Below, one piece after another: positions 1-7,165 of a DNA stretch of 64,000 nt. The position numbers and the translations under genes were made by a program. Below the pieces are notes generated by a model. The model did not search any database. It saw only the letters and a list, made by a program, of their open reading frames with translations, and was not told the origin of the DNA. Source of the DNA: Korobacter sp963758505 (GTDB taxonomy: Bacteria > Acidobacteriota > Terriglobia > Terriglobales > Acidobacteriaceae). Every line of letters begins with the position of its first letter. Positions within the stretch are counted from its first letter, which is position 1. Where the stretch lies: positions 682,001 through 746,000 of the forward strand of contig CAVWVJ010000001.1 of the NCBI GenBank assembly GCA_963758505.1. Reading direction: 5' to 3'.

Positions 1-180
1 GAGCAGGCATTTCCTGCAGGAATTAGGACGGCGTGGCAGCCCATAGTTGATGCAGGAAAGGGAATCCTGAAATTGCGAGACCGGCACCAGCGCATTCTTT
101 TGTGCGCGGTACCCGCCCTGTTCGAGGAAACTGAGTTCGTAGCGAAGGACTTCAAGAACGTCGCGAGGATCTTCAGACAT
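1..180 (-). CDS. Hypothetical protein, 5' part only (runs off the window)
   Basis: Reading leftwards from an ATG at 178-180, an open frame runs 60 codons to the window edge without a stop. It begins MSEDPRDVLEVLRYELSFLE and ends with a CxxC pair (C-R-K-C). From memory, similar short acidic-start proteins with a cysteine pair occur in Acidobacteria, but I know no function. An AAGG lies about 7 bases upstream of the ATG. The gene is divergent from the radical SAM gene and shares its 218-bp upstream region. No name is given because the C-terminal part is missing. Confidence 0.6.
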   Translation of the reverse strand, partial: MSEDPRDVLEVLRYELSFLEQGGYRAQKNALVPVSQFQDSLSCINYGLPRRPNSCRKCLL

Positions 181-267
181 GACAGGACCTTGGTGGCCGG
201 GCCGGGAGCGGGGCATTCGAGCCGCAGAGATTCTCGGCCTTTCGCGACCACCTCGCCGTGATTGACC

Positions 268-283
268 TCACACAAGCGTGTGA
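268..283. promoter_or_regulatory. Palindrome TCACAC-N4-GTGTGA, candidate operator
   Basis: This is a perfect 6+6 inverted repeat with spacer AAGC, in the divergent region between the cut-off gene (start 180) and the radical SAM gene (start 399). It sits 47 bp before a second, better palindrome at 331-346. The half-site GTGTGA resembles CRP-family half-sites. Operator function is inferred. Confidence 0.4.
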
Positions 284-330
284 CGCGAATGCAAATGCCG
301 CTGCCGTGTCCTGCAATCGGGGAGGCGGTT

Positions 331-346
331 TGTGACTTCAGTCACA
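331..346. promoter_or_regulatory. CRP/FNR-family-like site TGTGA-N6-TCACA
   Basis: The sequence TGTGACTTCAGTCACA is a perfect inverted repeat (7+7, 2-bp centre) and matches the classical CRP consensus exactly. It ends 52 bp before the ATG of the radical SAM gene, a position compatible with activation or repression. A near match (TGTGA-N6-TCACT) lies at 4220-4235. No crp/fnr gene is in the window, so the binding protein is unknown. Confidence 0.55.
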
Positions 347-398
347 GCCCTTCGCCCCGGGGCTCTGGCAACTTGGAAGCGGTGCGGGAGGGAAGTGC

Positions 399-1529
399 AT
401 GATGGCGCAAATCGACTTCGAGCAAAGGCCGTTCATCGCGATCTGGGAGACCACGCAGGCCTGTGACCTGGCGTGCGTGCATTGCCGGGCATGTGCGCAA
501 CCCATGCGCAGCAGCGACGAGCTGACGACAGCGGAGGCGAAGAGCCTGATCGACGAGATCGCGGCGATGGCCGTCCCCGTTTTCGTGCTCACCGGCGGCG
601 ACCCGCTGAAGCGGCCGGATATCTTCGAAATCGTCCGTTATGCGGCGGAACGCAGGGTTCGTATCTCACTGACTCCCAGTGCTACGCCGCTGCTGACAAA
701 GGAAGCCATCGTCGGTCTGAAGGAGTGTGGGCTGGCGCGGCTCGCGGTGAGCCTGGATGGACCCACGGCAGAGATCCACGATGCCTTCCGGCGCGTCTCC
801 GGCTCGTTCCAGTGGACCATGGACGCGGTGCGCTGGGCGCGTGAAATCGGTTTGCCGGTACAGATCAATACGACCATTACTCGCCACAATTTCGGGCAGA
901 TCCATGACGTGATCCACTTGCTCGAGTCGCTCGATATCACCTTGTGGAGCGTTTTTTTCCTCGTGCCCACGGGGCGCGGCCAGGACATTGGCTTGCTTTC
1001 GGCGGAGGAATTCGAACAAGTTTTTGAGATCCTGCACCAGACGGCACAACGGGCGCTCTTCGATATCAAGAGTACCGAGGCGCAGCACTATCGCCGCTAC
1101 CTGTTGCAGCGCCGCACCGAGGCTCGACGGCAGCAATTCCTGCCCGGACAGAGGCTCCCGCAGCTCATGCCCGCGATGACCTCGGATGGTATCGGCCGCG
1201 CGCCGAAAGGGATCAATGACGGCAAAGGCTTCGTTTTTATCTCCCATCGTGGCGAGGTCTACCCGAGTGGCTTCCTGCCGATTTCGGGCGGAAATATCCG
1301 GCAAGAATCGCTGACGAAGATCTACCGGGAGTCGCCGCTCTTCCGGGCCCTTCGTGATAGCAAGAATCTGCAAGGGAAGTGCGGCGCCTGCGAATTCCGC
1401 GAAGTCTGTGGGGGCTCGCGGGCGCGCGCCTACGCAGTCAGCGGAAATCCGTTCGCCGAAGAGCCATGCTGCGCGTACCAGCCAAAGCGAAAAATGGAGC
1501 AGGAAGAATCGGTGATCGCCTGCGACTGA
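399..1529 (+). CDS. Radical SAM/SPASM domain protein (TIGR04053-like)
   Basis: A 376-aa radical SAM enzyme. The N-terminal cluster motif is C22-x3-C26-x2-C29 inside an AdoMet-binding half-barrel (GGDPLKRPD near residue 64). The C-terminal SPASM-type auxiliary cluster region has C328, C331, C337 and C357/C358. Length and organisation resemble TIGR04053 and the AhbD/NirJ heme-modifying branch, but the substrate cannot be told from sequence. Two ATGs (399, 402) follow a GGGAGGGA ribosome site, so either may be used. The gene stands alone with a CRP/FNR-like palindrome upstream, which may point to control by oxygen or energy state. A convergent terminator separates it from the regulator pair downstream. 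Confidence 0.85.
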   Translation: MMAQIDFEQRPFIAIWETTQACDLACVHCRACAQPMRSSDELTTAEAKSLIDEIAAMAVPVFVLTGGDPLKRPDIFEIVRYAAERRVRISLTPSATPLLTKEAIVGLKECGLARLAVSLDGPTAEIHDAFRRVSGSFQWTMDAVRWAREIGLPVQINTTITRHNFGQIHDVIHLLESLDITLWSVFFLVPTGRGQDIGLLSAEEFEQVFEILHQTAQRALFDIKSTEAQHYRRYLLQRRTEARRQQFLPGQRLPQLMPAMTSDGIGRAPKGINDGKGFVFISHRGEVYPSGFLPISGGNIRQESLTKIYRESPLFRALRDSKNLQGKCGACEFREVCGGSRARAYAVSGNPFAEEPCCAYQPKRKMEQEESVIACD

Positions 1530-1554
1530 AATCCTCGAAGACCTGAAAAGAAAG

Positions 1555-1589
1555 CGGCTTTCGCTGCTGTCGTCCTGCCGCGAAAGCCG
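1555..1589. terminator. Convergent hairpin terminator
   Basis: CGGCTTTCG (1555-1563) pairs perfectly with CGAAAGCCG (1581-1589) around a 17-base loop. It lies between the 3' ends of the radical SAM gene (+) and the response regulator gene (-). There is no strong U-tract on either side. Confidence 0.55.
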
Positions 1590-1616
1590 GTGTATCTCGA
1601 AAAACGGAGGTAAGGA

Positions 1617-2300
1617 TTAGCTCACTGGCTCCGCCAGCCGGTGATTGATGGCAAACAGCGCCAGTTCCAAGCGGCTGGAGACCCCGACCTTATCGAAGAT
1701 GTTGGTAAGGTGATGCTTCACCGTGTCTTCGCTGAGAGTAAATTTGCGAGCGATTTCTTTGTTGGTGAACCCGGCAACGATAGTGCCGAGAATCTCCATC
1801 TCGCGCTTGGTCAGCCCGAAGTTCTTGGCCTGCGCATCCGCCTGTGCGCCCGCTGCAGTGGACTTCAGGTACTCCACGATATCGTTCACGCTTTCGCGTC
1901 CGACCCAATAGCCGCCGGCCATCACGCTGCGAATGCCCTTGAGCAGCAGTTGCGTCGCCGATTCTTTCAGAATGATGCCGCGGGCACCGATCTGCAACGC
2001 TTCCACGATCTGTTGCTTTTCGATCGCCGCCGTCAGGATGATGATCTTTGTCGTTCCACCCTCAGTGGTAAGCTCGCGGAGGGCTTCCATCCCCGGAACA
2101 CGCGGCATCGCCAGATCAAGGAGCAGTATGTCGGGGCGCAAACGACGCGCATGCGTCACCGCTTCCGCGCCATCCGATGCCTCGCCGACTACCTCGAATT
2201 CCGGCTCGGATTCCAGCAGCCTCCGGAGGCCATCGCGAAAGATCGTGTGATCGTCGGCGATGAGGATCCGCACCGTATCGGTCGTCGTAGTTTTATCCAT
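1617..2300 (-). CDS. NarL/FixJ-family response regulator
   Basis: A two-component regulator of 227 aa from the chosen start. The N-terminal receiver domain has the acidic pair D-D after IRILIA-type strand 1, phospho-acceptor D62 (LLLDLAMP) and the conserved Lys in LKES. The C-terminal LuxR-type helix-turn-helix reads LTKREMEIL...NKEIARKFTLSEDTVKHHL. The ATG at 2300 was preferred over upstream ATGs (2309, 2336) because an AAAGGA lies about 10 bases before it and the gene then overlaps the kinase stop by 8 bp, a usual coupled arrangement. The adjoining sensor kinase is the obvious partner. The target genes are unknown. Confidence 0.9.
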   Translation of the reverse strand: MDKTTTTDTVRILIADDHTIFRDGLRRLLESEPEFEVVGEASDGAEAVTHARRLRPDILLLDLAMPRVPGMEALRELTTEGGTTKIIILTAAIEKQQIVEALQIGARGIILKESATQLLLKGIRSVMAGGYWVGRESVNDIVEYLKSTAAGAQADAQAKNFGLTKREMEILGTIVAGFTNKEIARKFTLSEDTVKHHLTNIFDKVGVSSRLELALFAINHRLAEPVS

Positions 2301-4062
2301 AAATTGCATGTCCTTTCTTGGGAAGCGTGATCTCAAGTCTTGAGCCTTCGCCGGGGTTGGACTGAATGATCAGTTCGCCACCGATGGAGCGTACGCGCTC
2401 CTTAATCGTAGCGGGCCCACGGCGTATGTTGTCCAGGTCGGCCAGGTTGTGGCGCCCGGCAAAGTCGAAACCCCTGCCATCGTCATCGATCATCAGGATC
2501 CAGTGCCCGTTTTCAGAAGCAAATCGTACAAGCGCGCTACGCGCGCCGCTGTGTTTGCGAATGTTGATCAGGCCCTCCTGCACCACCCGGGCCAGTTCGC
2601 GGCACGCCCTGGGGGAAAGTGTAACCTCTTGCAAGTCGGTGACAAATCGCACATGAATGCCAGTGTCTCTGCGGAAGCGATCCACGTAATCGGCCAGGTA
2701 ATCCAGAAACTGTTGCGGGCCCATGTCCACGGGTCGCATCTGTTGCATTAACTCCCGCAGATTGATCACTTCCTGCTGCAGCAAATGTTGTACGCGGGCC
2801 AGTTCTGCGGCCAATCGCGCCGAGTCTCCGGCCGCCTGCCTCCGTAATACGTCCACCTGCATTTCCACCGCGATCAGCGACTGGATAGCGCCATCGTGCA
2901 ACTCACGTGCCACCCGGGCGCGCTCAATGGCCCCCGCCCGCGTACGCAATCTGCGGAGCAGGTAAACGCTGTAAAGTGCGGGGCCCACTTGCCGGACGAC
3001 GGTTTGGGCGAAGCGCAACTCCGACTCGGTATCTCGGCTGAGCTGCGGATTTATCACCAGCATGCGTCCTGCCCATTCCTGCCCGAAATTGAAAGCCAGG
3101 CTCAACAAGGACTCGGTGGAGTCCTCCGGGTTCAATGGTTGCGGCGCCGCACCTCGCACCCGGGTACCCTGCTCATCCAAGGCCGCATAGCGCGACGCGT
3201 TCTCGCGCCGCGAGGAGTAAAACGCTGCCGGCGCCGAGTCGAAGAGGTACCTTCCTGTCTCGGACTGGGCAACTTCGCGGACGTAAGCACGAGCGTCTCC
3301 TTCGCCGTGGGTCTGCCATAAGAACACGCGTCCGGAGTTAATGTCGCGCGCCACAAGGATTGCCCGTTCGCCGCGAAAGACATCGGCCATCCCGGTGATC
3401 ACGGAACTCAGGCTGGCCGAAAGGCCATAATCCACGCGAATCCGGCTCAGCATCCGTGTGATCAGCGCATTTTCCGCGCGCAGCTCCTTTTCACTCTCCG
3501 CCAGGTAGCCGATCATCAACCCCGCCAGAAGAAGGAAAACGCAGCGAATGATGAATTTGTTAACCTCGAGATCGCCCCACTCGAGGGTCCGCCAAGCCAT
3601 TGGGCCCTTTACCAGCATCACAGATTCGAAGCCCAAGACACCCACACTGGCCAGGGAAGTAGCGGCCGTTTCCCACAATCCCCAGCGAAACGCCGCAGCC
3701 AGCAGGGCGAAGAGATAAAGCGTAAAAAACGGGCTGTCGGCGCCATCCGTGTAGAGGCATAACAGCGAGGGCCAAAGGACGTCACCTAAATGGATCAGCC
3801 GGACGAAAGGCGGGCTGGCCGGCTTCCAGCGCAGCCCTGCGGAGATCACCGCGCTCCAGGCAGTGTAGCCAACCAGCACGATGTAGGCGGCGTGTCGGTA
3901 GGCGGCTGGGTCGGTCGGATCCAGGTGCACCGCCACCAGCGATGTGAGGGCGACGATCACCCGGGCAGTGGCAAGGGCCCGCTCGATGCGCTGTTCCTCG
4001 TCGCGCGAGAATCCCGGGCTTAACCGGCGTAAAAAACGATGTCTGAACGATAGGGCCAGCAA
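2293..4062 (-). CDS. Membrane sensor histidine kinase (HisKA_3 type)
   Basis: A 589-aa kinase. Several hydrophobic segments between about residues 30 and 190 form a membrane sensor. A GAF-like region follows (about 205-370). The dimerisation/phosphorylation motif has H389 (RVARELHDGAIQSL), and the C-terminal HATPase domain shows N-box QEGLINIRKHSGA and G-box DDDGRGF. This is the NarX/DesK-like class that pairs with NarL-type regulators. The start is a TTG at 4062 with only a weak ribosome site; no nearby ATG is in frame, so the first residues are uncertain. The regulator gene directly follows, overlapping by 8 bp. The signal is not evident from sequence. Confidence 0.88.
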   Translation of the reverse strand: MLALSFRHRFLRRLSPGFSRDEEQRIERALATARVIVALTSLVAVHLDPTDPAAYRHAAYIVLVGYTAWSAVISAGLRWKPASPPFVRLIHLGDVLWPSLLCLYTDGADSPFFTLYLFALLAAAFRWGLWETAATSLASVGVLGFESVMLVKGPMAWRTLEWGDLEVNKFIIRCVFLLLAGLMIGYLAESEKELRAENALITRMLSRIRVDYGLSASLSSVITGMADVFRGERAILVARDINSGRVFLWQTHGEGDARAYVREVAQSETGRYLFDSAPAAFYSSRRENASRYAALDEQGTRVRGAAPQPLNPEDSTESLLSLAFNFGQEWAGRMLVINPQLSRDTESELRFAQTVVRQVGPALYSVYLLRRLRTRAGAIERARVARELHDGAIQSLIAVEMQVDVLRRQAAGDSARLAAELARVQHLLQQEVINLRELMQQMRPVDMGPQQFLDYLADYVDRFRRDTGIHVRFVTDLQEVTLSPRACRELARVVQEGLINIRKHSGARSALVRFASENGHWILMIDDDGRGFDFAGRHNLADLDNIRRGPATIKERVRSIGGELIIQSNPGEGSRLEITLPKKGHAIYG

Positions 4063-4140
4063 AAGGTCTCAAGCACTGGGATGCCACAATTGCATGTTGC
4101 CTCTGGACAATCCCTGCCTTCTGAGGGAGATTATCTGGCA

Positions 4141-4219
4141 CGCTGGGACTTACCGCAACTCGGCGAGAGGCCCAAAGGTGTAGATGGAGAGCTGCCGGGC
4201 GCTGGGAATCACCGCAATT
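4141..4219. repeat. Two near-identical 20-bp direct repeats
   Basis: Positions 4141-4160 and 4200-4219 share CGCTGGGA-2-ACCGCAA with few differences, spaced 59 bp (near six helical turns). They lie in the 413-bp region between the divergent kinase gene and the 139-aa exported protein gene. They immediately precede the CRP-like palindrome at 4220-4235. They could be tandem regulator sites, for example for the NarL-type regulator; this is inferred only. The remainder of 4236-4475 shows no convincing gene. Confidence 0.4.
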
Positions 4220-4235
4220 TGTGACATGACTCACT
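4220..4235. promoter_or_regulatory. CRP/FNR-like site TGTGA-N6-TCACT
   Basis: The sequence TGTGACATGACTCACT matches the CRP-type consensus at nine of ten half-site bases. It is 157 bp upstream of the kinase start and 240 bp upstream of the 139-aa protein gene. A perfect version sits before the radical SAM gene at 331-346, suggesting common control of the two regions. Confidence 0.4.
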
Positions 4236-4475
4236 GCGGAATGTGCGATAGCTGCCTATGCTCAAAGTAGCCAGAACTGACGATGCGGCTGACCGGAATA
4301 GTCGGGAACCGCTCGCCGCGGCAAGGAATGAGTTCAGCCGGCAAACCCGTGTTGGTCGTTGCTCCTGAGGAGAACAAGCCCTCCCAAGTGCGCTCGCGCA
4401 TCTGCGGGACATCGTCTCCGACCCCTTCGCGCCTTTGCTCCATGAGTAGGTCCTGGTTGGAAGGAGGTACGCAAC

Positions 4476-4895
4476 ATGAAATCAAAACGACTCTTTGCGA
4501 TGTTGGTGCTCCTGACAGGGTGCATGGTTCTCATGACATCCTCGCTTCGTGCACAAAATACTGGCCCAAAGTATGACTTCGCGAACGAAGTTACGCTGAA
4601 GGGCACGGTCGAAGAGATCAAGATGGTGCCTGGTCCTTACGAAGGTGTGCATGTCATGCTCAAGACCGCCAATGAGACGATCCTGGTGCACCTTGCACCC
4701 CAGGGCTTCCTGAAGATGCTCGAATTCAACGTAGCCAAGGGCGACAGCTTTGAAGTTACGGGCTGCAAGATCACCGGCGAGTTTGGCCCCGAAATTCTCG
4801 CGCGCGAAATCGTGAGCGGCAACAACGCACTCACCCTCCGCGATAAGAAGGGCTTGCCTGCCTGGACCGGCATGAAGTTCGAGTCAGGAAACTGA
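4476..4895 (+). CDS. Small exported protein, OB-fold-like
   Basis: A 139-aa protein with an N-terminal signal sequence. The LLTGC near residues 12-16 is a possible lipobox, and cleavage after LRAQ is the alternative. The mature part is a beta-rich domain: KGTVEEIKMVPGPYEGVHVML, then a VHLAP strand, a GDSFEVTGCKI strand and a final ALTLRDKKGLPAW motif. This order resembles small OB-fold proteins of the kind in which a VHLGP-like motif precedes a GD-x-V-x-V-x-G strand. GGAAGGAGG lies 9 bases before the ATG, a strong ribosome site. Function is unknown. Its upstream region carries the direct repeats and the CRP-like palindrome described separately. Confidence 0.75.
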   Translation: MKSKRLFAMLVLLTGCMVLMTSSLRAQNTGPKYDFANEVTLKGTVEEIKMVPGPYEGVHVMLKTANETILVHLAPQGFLKMLEFNVAKGDSFEVTGCKITGEFGPEILAREIVSGNNALTLRDKKGLPAWTGMKFESGN

Positions 4896-4903
4896 AGTTT
4901 GTG

Positions 4904-6670
4904 TCACCGCAGTGTGGAAGGCGGGGCTCCGGCTCCGCCTTTGTCTTGCGCGGAAGCGGGGAAAGTCACCAGGTAGATGTCGCTGTCGAAATACGAGTCG
5001 TCGCGGGCGATGATTTGCAGGGATGCGCCATCCTGTTGCAGTTTCCGCAGCAGCCAATTGCCGGGATTTTCATACAGTCCCGCCACGAGAAACTGAGAGT
5101 GCTCGGAAACAAACGGTGCGTAGGGAGCGATTTCGGCGCGCAGCGGGAAATATTTGGCTGCATTCAGTAAGCCGTCCACCACGGTGCGGTGGGCAATCTC
5201 CAACTCGGCGCTCCGGTCGTAAAGATAGAACAACCGGTTCACCAGGCGTGGCGATTCACGCTGGTCCATCTCCAGGAATGTCAGCTCACTGCCGGCTACG
5301 AGAGGCAGCTCCGGATGCAGCCCATCGAGCGACGTGAGCAGTGGGGCATGTTCCCGTTCCCTCGCCAAAGCAGGCGGAATCGGGAGCTTCGTCCACCAGG
5401 GGCGGAATGGGCCATGGATTGAGGTGGTGAATACTCCGGTGAACTTCGCGGCTGCTCTCGGCGGAAGAACGGAGGCAGCCGCTCGATTCAGCGGTGCCCG
5501 CAGAACCGTGGAAAGCAGGAGAAACGTCGCAACCGCGCAGAGCCCAAGAAAAGCGGCAGGCACGTTCTGTTTGGTCCACCACCAGAGCAGGGACGGAACC
5601 ACCAGCACGATGGGCAGCACCGTCGCTATCCCGTAGCGGTCATAAAAGGCGCCATGCGATCTCATAAACAGGATCGTCAGCAGAAGCGGGATCAGAAACA
5701 GCATGGTTAAAGCCGTTCCGGCTTCCTCTAATGCCCACGGGGTTTGCGGCGCTGAACTCTTTTTTCTGGAAAAGACAGCGATGATCGCGATGGCGAGCAG
5801 TGGCCGCAACATCCAGCGAAACTGAGCGAAGTAGAGGTAGTACAACTTGCGCCACGTGATCTGGGCTTCCGGCGGGAAGACCGATTTCCGGAAGCTATGA
5901 AAGATGGGTAGGAAGCTGACTATGGCCACCAGCGGCAGGAGCAGTGCTGCCACCATCGCCCAATCGATTCTGCGCCGTTTCCAACTGCGCGCCGCCTCTC
6001 CGATCCAGATCGCGCCCAACGATAAAGCGCCGAAGACGTGCGAGAGCAGCAGGAGAACCGACGAGGCGAAGACGATGCCCAGTCGAAGGTTTCGATGGCG
6101 CGTATAAGGACGGTCCCAGGCCGCCAGCAGAATCATGGTGAACCCGAGCACCAGCCCATAGGGCCGCGCCTCGGCTGCATAGGAGAAATATGCGCTCGAC
6201 CAGAACAGGGCGACGGCAGTCGCTGCAATCAGCGGAGAAGCGCGGCGGCGCAGCATTTCGAAAATTGCCAGGCTGGCCGCCCAGAAGGCCGCGATCTCCG
6301 GCAGCCGCGTCGCCCATGGCTTGGCGCCGAAGATGGTAATTGACCATCGCGTCAGGAAATAATTGAGCGGCGGATTCAGGTCGATAACGTGAGTCGCCTG
6401 CAACATGCGCGCGACCGTCGGCTGCTGCGCGATATAAAAGGTGTAGAGTTCGTCGAACCACAGCGGACGCCGCGCCAGATTCCAGATCAGCGCAACATAC
6501 CAGGCGCTCAAGATAGCAAGGACGATCCCATCGTGCCGCTCGCTCCAGGTTGCGACGGCTTGCGCCCAGGCGGAGAAACGCCCCGTCGAACGCGACTTGT
6601 TTTCTCCGGGAAGCGGCTTAACGCTTGCGCTCACGATCGAGTGGCACGATGCTGCGGCGGGTGGGGACAA
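4904..6670 (-). CDS. GT-C glycosyltransferase, family 39-like membrane protein
   Basis: A 588-aa multi-spanning protein. Near residue 70 the first luminal loop has W-F-D-E-L (acidic pair typical of GT39/ArnT-like enzymes). It continues with about ten hydrophobic segments and a soluble C-terminal domain of about 170 residues. Such enzymes transfer a sugar from a polyprenyl-phosphate donor to protein, lipid A or polymer outside the cytoplasmic membrane. The ATG at 6670 lies inside hspR (53-bp overlap). A GTG at 6634 is an alternative start, and both precede the hspR stop, implying translational coupling. Acceptor and sugar cannot be inferred. Confidence 0.8.
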   Translation of the reverse strand: MSPPAAASCHSIVSASVKPLPGENKSRSTGRFSAWAQAVATWSERHDGIVLAILSAWYVALIWNLARRPLWFDELYTFYIAQQPTVARMLQATHVIDLNPPLNYFLTRWSITIFGAKPWATRLPEIAAFWAASLAIFEMLRRRASPLIAATAVALFWSSAYFSYAAEARPYGLVLGFTMILLAAWDRPYTRHRNLRLGIVFASSVLLLLSHVFGALSLGAIWIGEAARSWKRRRIDWAMVAALLLPLVAIVSFLPIFHSFRKSVFPPEAQITWRKLYYLYFAQFRWMLRPLLAIAIIAVFSRKKSSAPQTPWALEEAGTALTMLFLIPLLLTILFMRSHGAFYDRYGIATVLPIVLVVPSLLWWWTKQNVPAAFLGLCAVATFLLLSTVLRAPLNRAAASVLPPRAAAKFTGVFTTSIHGPFRPWWTKLPIPPALAREREHAPLLTSLDGLHPELPLVAGSELTFLEMDQRESPRLVNRLFYLYDRSAELEIAHRTVVDGLLNAAKYFPLRAEIAPYAPFVSEHSQFLVAGLYENPGNWLLRKLQQDGASLQIIARDDSYFDSDIYLVTFPASAQDKGGAGAPPSTLR

Positions 6671-7010
6671 TCGCGCCCTGGGAAGGCTCCGCGGCCTGCG
6701 CGCGATGGACGACTTCCTGCTGAATATAGGTGACGAACTCCGACATCTGCTTCTGCATGAGTTCCATGCGCTCGCGCATCTGCAGGATGATCGCGATGCC
6801 TGAAATATTCACCCCCAAGTCGCGTGCCAGGGACAGGATGAACTCCAGCCGCTCCAAGTCCTCGTCCGTGTAGAGGCGTGTGTTGCCTTCGGTGCGCGAC
6901 GGTTTGAGAAGCCCCTCGCGTTCGTAAAGCCGCAAGGTCTGCGGATGGATCTCGTACATCTCCGCAACCGTCGAGATCATGTAGGCGCCTTGCTTGCGCT
7001 TCTTGGCCAT
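6618..7010 (-). CDS. hspR: HspR-like MerR-family heat-shock repressor
   Basis: A 130-aa protein whose N-terminal half is a MerR-type winged helix: YMISTVAEM..IHPQTLRLYEREGLLKPSRTEGNTRLYTDEDLERL. The IHPQTLRLYE..GL..P.RTEGNTR pattern is characteristic of HspR, which binds HAIR elements together with DnaK. A short coiled segment (MRERMELMQKQMSEF) and a basic tail follow. In Actinobacteria hspR sits in the dnaK operon; here it is about 2-5 kb from dnaJ and dnaK and is followed by a glycosyltransferase. A HAIR-like operator is present in the dnaK promoter (12827-12847), supporting the assignment. No HAIR copy was seen at its own promoter. Confidence 0.85.
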   Translation of the reverse strand: MAKKRKQGAYMISTVAEMYEIHPQTLRLYEREGLLKPSRTEGNTRLYTDEDLERLEFILSLARDLGVNISGIAIILQMRERMELMQKQMSEFVTYIQQEVVHRAQAAEPSQGAIVPTRRSIVPLDRERKR

Positions 7011-7040
7011 GGTAGCTGCTGTTAATGTACATCAGCCCCG

Positions 7041-7161
7041 CAAAATGTGGATGCCCCAACCTTGTGCCGAGGACAGAATGGGTAACAAGGCCGTGGGGCT
7101 GCCACCGTCTTGCTACCCACCCTGTGGCTTCGCCACAAGGATGGGGCACCCACATTTTCGA
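7041..7161. repeat. Inverted pair of dispersed extragenic repeats
   Basis: CAAAATGTGGATGCCCCAAC (continuing CTTGT, 7041-7065) is the reverse complement, with few mismatches, of 7135-7160 (ACAAGGATGGGGCACCCACA then TTTTCG). The unit resembles segments at 40456-40503 and 45839-45887, so it is a dispersed element. The pair can fold into a long hairpin. It fills the gap between the permease stop and the hspR start, that is, the hspR promoter region. Confidence 0.75.
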
Positions 7162-7165
7162 AACG

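Noticed and set aside
73..261. Plus-strand frame of 62 codons at the window start
   Set aside because: It starts with TTG, has no homology, and runs antisense to the more credible minus-strand partial gene.
4136..4160. Possible sigma-54 promoter near TGGCACG at 4137
   Set aside because: The -12 element does not match; the direct repeat explains the sequence better.
4283..4576. 97-codon frame overlapping the start of the 139-aa gene
   Set aside because: No homology or ribosome site, and it conflicts with the gene at 4476, which has a strong site and signal peptide.
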